A stretch of 64,000 nucleotides of DNA from Chrysopilus asiliformis. Its lineage: Eukaryota; Arthropoda; Insecta; Diptera; Rhagionidae. The notes below the pieces were generated by a model that saw only the letters and a list, made by a program, of their open reading frames with translations, was not told the origin of the DNA and did no database searches. The stretch covers positions 50,420,032 through 50,484,031 of the forward strand of contig OZ035963.1 in assembly GCA_964034945.1 (NCBI GenBank), written 5' to 3'. Made by a program: the position numbers and the translations under genes. Shown piece by piece: positions 55,206 to 64,000 of this stretch (position 1 is its first letter; the number at the start of each line of letters is the position of its first letter).

Positions 55206-56503
55206 GGTGCGCCATCTATTCCTCCGGTATGAGAATGTTGAATAACTTTTGAAAGAAACAATAGATTGCAAAAAATTGTGTTTTTTTATTTAGTTCAATC
55301 CTTTACAATTTATGTGGACTACTTTTTGAAAACAACATCGATCAAATGACCACCTTTATTGGCCACCGCAAACTGTGCTCTTTTTCGGGCATTTTCCATC
55401 ACTTCTTCGAGCATCTCCGTCGGTATGGCAGCTATTTCGGCACGAATATTGGTCTTGAGCTCGTCAATGGTCTTCGGGTTGCTGGCGTAAACTTTACTCT
55501 TCAAATAACCCCACAAAAAGAAGTCTGGGGGGGTTAAATCAGGGGATCTTGGTGGCCAGTCAATATCGCCTCTTTTCGATATCACACGTCTAGGGAATTT
55601 TTGTTGCAAAAACCGTATTGTTTGGTCCGCTGTGTGGCATGGCGCCCCGTCTTGCTGAAACCAGAAGTCAGTCAGACCTTTTTCACGCATTTTCGGACAC
55701 ACAAAATGTGCCAACATCCACCGATATCGATTACCATTAACTGTTTCACCTTCATTGAAGAAAAATGGCCCAATGATGGTTTTTGCGCACACGCCGGCCC
55801 AAACAGTCACTTTTCGATCATGCAATGGTATTTCATGAATCTCGTGAGGATTTTCTGTCGCCCAAATGCGGCAATTTTGTTTATTAACACCGCCAGAGAG
55901 AGTGAAATGTGCCTCGTCGGTCATTAAAACTTGCATCCAAAAGTCCGGCATGGTTTCCAACATTCGGCCGACTAATTTGCCGTATTCTATACGACGCGAC
56001 TTGTCTGTTGCCAATATTCTTTGAGTTAGTTGTATTTTGTAAGGAAACAAATGGAGATCGTCCTTTAAAATGCGCCGCAACGTGGTTCCACTCATTTTCA
56101 ACCGCTGAGTTCGGTGGCGATACGAGACATTTGGGTCCTCGGCAACACTCTCTCTCACGGCTTCAATAATTTCATTGGAACGTCTTGGGCGTGGATGATT
56201 ATAGGTTAGATTGCCTACTGTTCCGTGCTCAAAGAAATTTTTACCCAGCGCCCGAATTGTTTTGTCGGTAGGCACTTTTTTGCCACGATATTTTGCACGA
56301 TATGCACGTTGAGTTAGCACAATTGAACGACTATTTTCAATGTACATCGCCACTATTTCGGCGCGTTCTTTCGGTGTGAAGCGGTTCATGGTTAAAATTG
56401 TACTGGTTTGACGTTTCCAAAACGTGTCTAGGAAAGCAAATCGGTTGACAAATGGCGAAGTTATTGAATGTTTACATACCGGAGGAATAGATGGCGCACC
56501 CTG
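55203..56503 (-). mobile_element. Complete DD41D mariner-like transposon
   Basis: 1301 bp. The terminal repeats (tip CAGGGTGCGCCATCTATTCC) are identical for 29 bp and imperfect for another 20. The TA target duplication lies within an AT dinucleotide tract at both ends (55201-55202 and 56504-56505). It contains one intact transposase gene on the minus strand. Perfect ends and an intact gene suggest a recent, possibly still active copy. Confidence 0.93.
55319..56389 (-). CDS. Mariner-like transposase, DD41D, intact
   Basis: A 356-residue protein that cuts and pastes the element in the nucleus. An N-terminal helix-turn-helix region (about 1-115; FTPKERAEIVAMYIENSRS) would bind the terminal repeats. 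The catalytic DDE/D domain has Asp158 (MTDEAHF), Asp247 (QQDGAPCHT) and Asp289 (DLTPPDFFLWGY). There are 41 residues between the second and third Asp, which gives DD41D, the spacing reported for the rosa-type branch of mariner-like elements rather than the DD34D of classic mariners. The C-terminus is GGHLIDVVFKK. The start is the first ATG, 114 bp from the element end; no stop or frameshift interrupts it. The deleted copies at 25442 and 29510 are related in the C-terminal third (about half the residues by eye) but differ in terminal repeats, so they are separate families. Confidence 0.93.
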   Translation of the reverse strand: MNRFTPKERAEIVAMYIENSRSIVLTQRAYRAKYRGKKVPTDKTIRALGKNFFEHGTVGNLTYNHPRPRRSNEIIEAVRESVAEDPNVSYRHRTQRLKMSGTTLRRILKDDLHLFPYKIQLTQRILATDKSRRIEYGKLVGRMLETMPDFWMQVLMTDEAHFTLSGGVNKQNCRIWATENPHEIHEIPLHDRKVTVWAGVCAKTIIGPFFFNEGETVNGNRYRWMLAHFVCPKMREKGLTDFWFQQDGAPCHTADQTIRFLQQKFPRRVISKRGDIDWPPRSPDLTPPDFFLWGYLKSKVYASNPKTIDELKTNIRAEIAAIPTEMLEEVMENARKRAQFAVANKGGHLIDVVFKK

Positions 56504-56557
56504 TATATATATATATACATATAAATTGATGTCTGTTTGTCTGTCTGTCTGTGTGTT

Positions 56558-56588
<31 letters not shown>

Positions 56589-56637
56589 TTGTCTGTCTGT
56601 CTTTTTGTCTGTCTGTATGTTTGTCTGTTTGTCTGTT

Positions 56638-56724
<87 letters not shown>

Positions 56725-56969
56725 TTGTTTGTCTGTCTGATTGAGATTACAAAACTCAAAAACTACTTTACCGATTTTCACGCGGTTTTTTGCAAAATGA
56801 TCTGCGTTGCCAGGAGCAGGTTTTTAGCTAAGTTAGATTTTCAAAATTCGAAACAGAAGGTCCTGTAAGGATAACGTTTTTTCCCAAAAGTTTTTAAGTT
56901 TTTTACGGTTTTTTGGCATTCTAAAATTTATACAAAAAACTTTAAGCTGGCAACGCGTGTGACCAAAAC

Positions 56970-57100
56970 TGCAATAACTGACAAAATTATATTTTTACAA
57001 TCAGAGATGGGTAGTGAGGGGGCGGGGGGTAAAATGTGGATATTTTTTCTAAAAAAGTTGGTAGATTGCGGTAATTGTGAAGAAAACTTCTTTAATTACA
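56970..57100. other. Short unassigned spacer
   Basis: Contains a G-rich run (gggggcggggggt) near 57018; otherwise nothing recognised. Confidence 0.4.
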
Positions 57101-57485
57101 CACAGAAAAATTTAACGGTGTGAACTCGATTTCATCCGAATCCACCACCATAGAGAGAAATGGTTTTTTTTCTAAATCTACCACCATAATCTCACAAATG
57201 CTGTGAAAAAAAATCCGACATTTGTAGGGTTTTGATTCACGTAATTTTGAATAAATGGATTTAGTTTAAATTTCAAATGGATTTTTTATAAATTCCAAAT
57301 GGATAATTTTTAAACCCAGAATGCTCCAAATTTAAACACCAAAGTTGAGTTTAAAAAAGTACCTGATTGATTCTTTTATTTATCTGTTAGTGTTTGTCCA
57401 AATGGATAAAGATCAGAGTTATCCAAACGGTTGGACCCTCTATTGAGAAACTTTTGGAGTTAAATTCACACCGAATTTTTCTGTG
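57101..57485. mobile_element. MITE with CACAGAAAAATT ends
   Basis: CACAGAAAAATTTAACGGTGTGAA on the left corresponds to an inverted right end of the form CACAGAAAAATTCGGTGTGAA. Inside are repeated ccaaatggataa/aaatggatttt motifs. 385 bp, no coding. The tip is shared with the hairpin MITE at 25214; no clear target duplication. Confidence 0.65.
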
Positions 57486-57758
57486 AGTATTATGTAACCA
57501 AAATGTCCTTTTTTCTATACTTATTACATAGAATTTCAAAAAATTGTAAAGAAGAATAGTGAAACTGACTTTTTAGGGTGTTTAAAGTTGGGTCCCCTTT
57601 AAGGAGAACTGTGGAAAATTACCCCAAATCCAGTTCTGAGTCCCTTTTAACCAGGTCCGAGTGTGGAGCCTGGAATTTGGAGCAGTCTTGACATGAGTGC
57701 CTACAGCATTTAGTTGGTTTAATCGCGATTTTTTCTTATCTTCCTATAAAACTAACAA
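57486..57758. other. No recognised feature
   Basis: Moderately AT-rich unique sequence between two MITEs. Confidence 0.4.
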
Positions 57759-57759
57759 A

Positions 57760-57938
57760 GCAGGAGTGATATTCCGTAACTTGTTTCAAGCGTTTGTTTT
57801 GAGTTAGAAGAACAAGAAGTATTCGCTATCTCTGTTTTGACCGAAATAAATGACAGAGAGAAACTGAGATAGCAAATACCACTTTTTCCTCTAACTCGAA
57901 ACAAACGCTTGAATCAAGTTACGGAATACAACTCCAGC
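57760..57938. mobile_element. Hairpin MITE, GCWGGAGT...ATTCCGTAACTTG ends
   Basis: The halves are inverted copies: ATTCCGTAACTTGTTTCAAG on the left and ATTCCGTAACTTGATTCAAG on the complementary right, continuing through gcgtttgttt, gagttaga and gctatctc to the centre near 57845. 179 bp, no coding. Target duplication unclear. Confidence 0.8.
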
Positions 57939-57985
57939 TTACATCACTATTGGTACGGGGACTCAGAACATATTTCGCACTTTGG

Positions 57986-60900
57986 TAGGAAAAATATTTC
58001 CGAGACCTTTTCAATTCGGGAAATATTTCTTCGAGTTTTTAGAGGCTTGTTCTGAGTAGGAAAAACATTTCCGAGACCTTTTCGATACGGTAAATATTTT
58101 TTTCAAATTTTTAGAGGCTTTCTCATAGTAGGAAAAATATTTTCGAGATTTTTTCATCCATTTTTTTCGAATTTTTAGAGGCTTGTTCTGTGTAGGAAAA
58201 ATGTTTCCGAGATTTTTTCTACCCGGGAAATATTTTTTCGAATTTTTAGAGGCTTGTTCTGTGTAGGAAAAATATTTCCGAGACCTTTTCGATACGGTAA
58301 ATATTTTTTTCAAATTTTTAGAGGCTTTCTCATAGTAGGAAAAATATTTTCGAGATTTTTTCATCCAGTAAATATTTTTTTCGAATTTTTAGGGCTTGTT
58401 CTGAGTAAGAAAAATATTTCCGAGACCTTTTTCATCCAGTAAATATTTTTTCGAATTTTTAGAGGCTTGTTTTGAGTAGGAAAAATGTTCTTGAGACCTT
58501 TTCGATGCGGTAAATATTTTTTTTCGAATTTTTAGAGGCTTGTTTTGAGTAGAAAAAATATTTCTGAGACCTTTTCGATGCGGTAAATATTTTTTTCGAA
58601 TTTTTAGAGGCTTGTTCTGTGTAGGAAAAATATTTCCGAGACCTTTTCGATCCGGTAAATATTTTTTTTCGAATGTTTAGAGGCTTTCTCATAGTAGGAA
58701 AAATATTTCCGAGACCTTTTTCATCCAGTAAATATTTTTTCGAATTTTTAGAGGCTTGTTCTAAGTAGGAAAAATATTTCCGAGACCTTTTTCATCCAGT
58801 AAATATTTTTTCGAATTTTTAGAGGCTTGTTCTAAGTAGAAAAAATATTTCCAAGACCTTTTCCACCCGGGAAATACTTTTGTCGAATTTTTAGAGGTTT
58901 TTTCCTAGTAGGAAAAATATTTCCGGGCCCTTTTCTATTTGAGAAATATTTTTCTCGAATTTCTAGAGGCTTGTTCTGAGTAGGAAAAATATTTCCGAGA
59001 CCTTTTCCGTCCAATAAATATTTTTTTCGAATTTTTAGAAGCTTGTTCTTGGTAGGAAAAATGTTTTCGAGACCTTTTCTACCCGGGAAATATTTTTTTC
59101 GAAATTTTAGAGGCTTGTTCTAAGTAGGAAAAACATTTCTGAGACCTTTTCGATGCGGTAAATATTTTTTTCGAATGTTTAGAGGCTTGTTCTAAGTAGG
59201 AAAAACAATTCTGAGACCTTTTCGATGCGGTAAATATTTTTTTCGAATTTTTACAGGCTTGTTCTAAGTAGGAAAAATATTTCCGAGACCTTTTTCATCC
59301 AGTAAATATTTTTTCGAATTTTTATAGGCTCGTTCTAAGTAGGAAAATATGTCTGAGACTTTTCGATCCGGTAAATATTTTTTTCGAATTTTTAGAGGCT
59401 TGTTCTAAGTAAGAAAAATATTTCCGAGACCTTTTTCATCCAGTAAATATTTTTTCGAATTTTTAGAGGCTTGTTCTAAGTAGGAAAAATATTCCCGAGA
59501 CCTTTTTCATCCAGTAAATATTTTTTCGAATTTTTAGAGGCTTGTTCTAAGTAGGAAAAACATTTCTGAGACCTTTTCGATGCGGTAAATATTTTTTTCG
59601 AATTTTTAGAGGCTTGTTCTTAGTAGGAAAAATATTTCTGAAACCTTTTTTATCCAGTAAATATTTTTTTCGAATTTTTAGAGGCTTGTTCTGTGTAGGA
59701 AAAATGTTTCCGAGATTTTTTCTACCCGGGAAATATTTTTTTTCGAATTTTTAGAGGCTTGTTCTGAGTAGAAAAAATATTTCTGAGACCTTTTCGATGC
59801 GGTAAATATTTTTTTTTCGAATTTTTAGAGGCTTGTTCTGAGTAGGAAAAATATTTCTGAGACCTTTTTCATCCAGTAAATATTTTTTCGAATTTTTAGA
59901 GGCTTGTTCTAAGTAGAAAAAATATTTCCAAGACCTTTTCCACCCGGGAAATACTTTTGTCGAATTTTTAGAGGTTTTTTCCTAGTAGGAAAAATATTTC
60001 CGGGCCCTTTTCTATTTGAGAAATATTTTTCTCGAATTTCTAGAGGCTTGTTCTGAGTAGGAAAAATATTTCCGAGACCTTTTCCGTCCAATAAATATTT
60101 TTTTCGAATTTTTAGAAGCTTGTTCTTGGTAGGAAAAATGCTTTCGAGACCTTTTCTACCCGGGAAATATTTTTTTCGAATTTTTAGAGGCTTGTTCTAA
60201 GTAGAAAAAATATTTCCAAGACCTTTTCCACCCGGGAAATACTTTTGTCGAATTTTTAGAGGTTTTTTCCTAGTAGGAAAAATATTTCCGGGCCCTTTTC
60301 TATTTGAGAAATATTTTTCTCGAATTTCTAGAGGCTTGTTCTGAGTAGGAAAAATATTTCCGAGACCTTTTCCGTCCAATAAATATTTTTTTCGAATTTT
60401 TAGAGGCTTGTTCTTAGTAGGAAAAATATTTCTGAGACCTTTTTCATCCAGTAAATATTTTTTTCGAATTTTTAGAGGCTTTCTCATAGTAGGAAAAATA
60501 TTTCCGAGACCTTTTTCATACAGTAAATATTTTTTCGAATTTTTATAGGCTTGTTCTAAGTAGGAAATATATTTCCGAGACCTTTTTCATCCAGTAAATA
60601 TTTTTTCGAATTTTTAGAGGCTTGTTTTGAGTAGGAAAAATATTTTTGAGACCTTTTTCATCCAGTAAATATTTTTTTCGAATTTTTAGAGGCTTGTTCT
60701 GAGTAAGAAAAATATTTCCGAGACCTTTTTCATCCAGTAAATATTTTTTCGAATTTTTAGAGGCTTGTTCTAAGTAGGAAAAATATTCCCGAGACCTTTT
60801 TCATCCAGTAAATATTTTTTCGAATTTTTAGAGGCTTGTTCTAAGTAGGAAAAACATTTCTGAGACCTTTTCGATGCGGTAAATATTTTTTTCGAATTTT

Positions 60901-63900
60901 TAGAGGCTTGTTCTTAGTAGGAAAAATATTTCTGAAACCTTTTTTATCCAGTAAATATTTTTTTCGAATTTTTAGAGGCTTGTTCTGTGTAGGAAAAATG
61001 TTTCCGAGATTTTTTCTACCCGGGAAATATTTTTTTTCGAATTTTTAGAGGCTTGTTCTGAGTAGAAAAAATATTTCTGAGACCTTTTCGATGCGGTAAA
61101 TATTTTTTTCGAATTTTTAGAGGCTTGTTCTGAGTAGGAAAAATATTTCTGAGACCTTTTCGATGCGGTAAATATTTTTTTCGAATTTTTAGAGGCTTGT
61201 TCTAAGTAAGAAAAATATTTCCGAGACTTTTTCTACCCGGGAAATATTTTTTCGAATTTTTAGAGGCTTGTTCTGTGTAGGAAAAATATTTCCGACACCT
61301 TGTCGATCCGGTAAATATTTTTTTCGAATTTTTAGAGGCTTGTTCTGAGTAAGAAAAATATTTCCGAGACCTTTTCGATCCGGTAAATATTTTTTTCGAA
61401 TTTTTAAAGGCTTGTTCTAAGTAGGAAAAGTATTTCCGAGGCCTTTTTCATCCAGTAAATATTTTTTTCGAATTTTTAGAGGCTTGTTCTTAGTAGGAAA
61501 AATATTTCTGAGACCTTTTTCATCCAGTAAATATTTTTTTTCGAATTTTTAGAGGCTTGTTCTGTGTAGGAAAAATGTTTCCGAGATTTTTTCTACCCGG
61601 GAAATATTTTTTTTCGAATTTTTAGAGGCTTGTTCTGAGTAGAAAAAATATTTCTGAGACCTTTTCGATGCGGTAAATATTTTTTTCGAATTTTTAGAGG
61701 CTTGTTCTGAGTAGGAAAAATATTTCTGAGACCTTTTCGATGCGGTAAATATTTTTTTCGAATTTTTAGAGGCTTGTTCTAAGTAAGAAAAATATTTCCG
61801 AGAGTTTTTCTACCCGGGAAATATTTTTTCGAATTTTTAGAGGCTTGTTCTGTGTAGGAAAAATATTTCCGTCACCTTTTCGATCCGGTAAATATTTTTT
61901 TCGAATTTTTAGAGGCTTGTTCTGAGTAAGAAAAATATTTCCGAGACCTTTTCGATGCGGTAAATATTTTTTTCGAATTTTTAAAGGCTTGTTCTAAGTA
62001 GGAAAAATATTTCCGAGATCTTTTTCTACCCGGGAAATATTTTTTTTCGAATTTTTAGAGGCTTGTTCTGAGTAGAAAAAAATATTTCTGAGACCTTTTC
62101 GATGCGGTAAATATTTTTTTCGAATTTTTAGAGGCTTGTTCTGAGTAAGAAAAATATTTCCGAGACCTTTTCGATCCGGTAAATATTTTTTTCGAATTTT
62201 TAAAGGCTTGTTCTAAGTAGGAAAAATATTTCCGAGACCTTTTTCATCCGGTAAATATTTTTTTCGAATTTTTAGAGGCTTGTTCTAAGTAGGAAAAATA
62301 TTTCCAAGACCTTTTTCATCCGGTAAATATTTTTTTCGAATTTTTAGAGGCTTTCTCATAGTAGGAAAAATATTTCCGAGACCTTGTTCATCCAGTAAAT
62401 ATTTTTTCGAATTTTTAGAGGCTTGTTCTAAGTAGGAAAAATATTTCCGAGACTTTTTCATCCAGTTAATATTTTTTTCGAATTTTTATAGGCTCGTTCT
62501 AAGTAGGAAAATATGTCTGAGACTTTTCGATCCGGTAAATATTTTTTTCGAATTTTTAGAGGCTTGTTCTAAGTAGGAAAAATATTTTCGAGATTTTTTC
62601 ATCCAGTAAATATTTTTTTCGAATTTTTAGAGGCTTGTTCTGAGTAAGAAAAATATTTCCGAGACCTTTTTCATCCAGTAAATATTTTTTCGAATTTTTA
62701 GAGGCTTGTTCTAAGTAGGAAAAATATTCCCGAGACCTTTTTCATCCAGTAAATATTTTTTCGAATTTTTAGAGGCTTGTTCTGAGTAGAAAAAATATTT
62801 CTGAGACCTTTTCGATGCGGTAAATATTTTTTTCGAATTTTTAGAGGCTTGTTCTGAGTAGGAAAAATATTTCTGAGACCTTTTCGATGCGGTAAATATT
62901 TTTTTCGAATTTTTAGAGGCTTGTTCTAAGTAAGAAAAATATTTCCGAGACTTTTTCTACCCGGGAAATATTTTTTCGAATTTTTAGAGGCTTGTTCTGT
63001 GTAGGAAAAATATTTCCGACACCTTTTCGATCCGGTAAATATTTTTTTCGAATTTTTAGAGGCTTGTTCTGAGTAAGAAAAATATTTCCGAGACCTTTTC
63101 GATCCGGTAAATATTTTTTTCGAATTTTTAAAGGCTTGTTCTAAGTAGGAAAAATATTTCCGAGGCCTTTTTCATCCAGTAAATATTTTTTTCGAATTTT
63201 TAGAGGCTTTCTCATAGTAGGAAAAATATTTCCGAGACCTTTTTCATCCGGTAAATATTTTTTTCGAATTTTTAGAGGCTTGTTCTAAGTAGGAAAAATA
63301 TTTCCGAGACCTTTTTCATCCAGTAAATATTTTTTCGAATTTTTAGAGGCTTGTTCTAAGTAGGAAAAACATTTCTGAGACCTTTTCGATGCGGTAAATA
63401 TTTTTTTCGAATTTTTAGAGGCTTGTTCTGAGTAGGAAAAATGTTTCCGAGATTTTTTCTACCCGGGAAATATTTTTTTTCGAATTTTTAGAGGCTTGTT
63501 CTGAGTAGAAAAAATATTTCTGAGACCTTTTCGATGCGGTAAATATTTTTTTTCGAATTTTTACAGGCTTGTTCTAAGTAGGGAAAATATTTCTGAGACC
63601 TTTTTCATTCAGTAAATATTTTTTTCGAATTTTTAGAGGCTTGTTCTGTGTAGGAAAAATATTTCCGAGACCTTTTCGATCCGGTAAATATTTTTTTCGA
63701 ATTTTTACAGGCTTGTTCTAAGTAGGAAAAATATTTCCGAGACCTTTTTCATCCAGTTAATATTTTTTTCGAATTTTTAGAGGCTTTCTCATAGTAGGAA
63801 AAATATTTCCGAGACGTTTTTCATCAAGTTAATATTTTTTTCGAATTTTTATAGGCTTGTTCTAAGTAGGAAAAATATTTCTGAGACCTTTTCGATGCGG

Positions 63901-64000
63901 TAAATATTTTTTTCGAATTTTTAGAGGCTTGTTCTAAGTAGGAAAAATATTTCCGAGACCTTTTTCATCCAGTAAATATTTTTTTCGAATTTTTAGAGGC
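57986..64000. repeat. 72-bp satellite array, >=6 kb, with higher-order structure
   Basis: About 83 tandem monomers of 71-73 bp to the window edge. Typical order: taggaaaaatatttccgaga, ccttttcgatgcggtaaata, poly-T, tcgaatttttagaggcttgt, tctaag. Monomer variants differ mainly after gacctt (catccagt, gatgcggt, gatccggt, acccggga) and in the last bases (ctaag, ctgag, ctgtg, tctcatag). Blocks of several monomers recur in the same order: one variant set at 58832, 59909 and 60197; another at about 59491, 60784 and 62726. These distances are close to multiples of 72. Since 72 is 24 codons, minus-strand frames of up to 117 codons with a 24-residue period appear; they are not genes. The left edge is abrupt and its first monomers are the most divergent. 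Confidence 0.97.

Larger units (their letters stand above)
55109..56965 (+). mobile_element. Helitron split by a mariner, 3' end lost
   Basis: Starts A|TCTATATATATA at 55109 with a long AT tract. After the mariner (55203-56503) it resumes with AT repeats, a TGTC/TTTGTCTG microsatellite (about 56530-56740), gattacaaaactcaaaaact and ctgtaaggataacg, matching the intact Helitron at 44587. It reads to aagctggcaacg, where the intact copy continues to its CTAG terminus; here the sequence diverges, so the 3' tip is missing or changed. Confidence 0.75.

Noticed and set aside
56424..56868. Five overlapping 67-106-codon frames
   Set aside because: TCTG/TTTG microsatellite inside the Helitron.
58011..60487. 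Lys/Phe-rich periodic proteins on the minus strand
   Set aside because: 72-bp satellite translated; repeats of 24 residues without start or domain logic.
57986..64000. CRISPR-like array
   Set aside because: The repeats are contiguous monomers with no unique spacers, in eukaryotic DNA.

Overview
The window is AT-rich eukaryotic DNA with no convincing host gene exon. It is dense in transposable elements, microsatellites and satellite DNA. The mix points to an insect, most likely a fly-like one: mariner transposons, a BEL/Pao retrotransposon whose polyprotein starts with a PHD finger, short Helitrons seeded with TCTG repeats, and many small PIF/Harbinger-like and piggyBac-like MITEs. The species cannot be named from this sequence.

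Layout. 1-9 kb: the end of a mariner transposon cut by the window edge, two fold-back repeats, a cluster of small TAA/TTA-flanked MITEs (one with an expanded ATTACG hexamer in its terminal repeat), a hAT-like MITE and a long TC tract. 9-19 kb: Helitron-derived debris, two Harbinger-like MITEs, TCTG/TCCG microsatellites and a possible tRNA-like SINE scrap. 19-25 kb: a second hexamer MITE, a 2.5-kb inverted repeat with a GA tract, two TTAA-flanked MITEs, a ~109-bp minisatellite and two small hairpin MITEs. 25-33 kb: two copies of the same internally deleted mariner, a ~119-bp minisatellite and one copy of a dispersed repeat whose second copy lies inverted at 46 kb. 33-41.5 kb: a complete BEL/Pao element with near-identical LTRs and one 1928-codon ORF, nested in a fold-back element that is itself nested in an older repeat. 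43-54 kb: a deleted Harbinger element keeping pieces of both its genes, Helitrons, and further TTAA and TA MITEs, one with a Helitron inside. 55-57 kb: a complete 1301-bp DD41D mariner with an intact transposase ORF, inserted in the AT tract of a Helitron. 57.9-64 kb: a 72-bp satellite array that runs off the end.

The only intact protein-coding genes are the BEL polyprotein (34532-40318, +) and the mariner transposase (55319-56389, -). Several insertions can be dated relative to each other from nesting. At least two have a paralogous empty site elsewhere in the window, which independently confirms the element boundaries. Large stretches between elements look like intergenic or intronic DNA with nothing recognisable.
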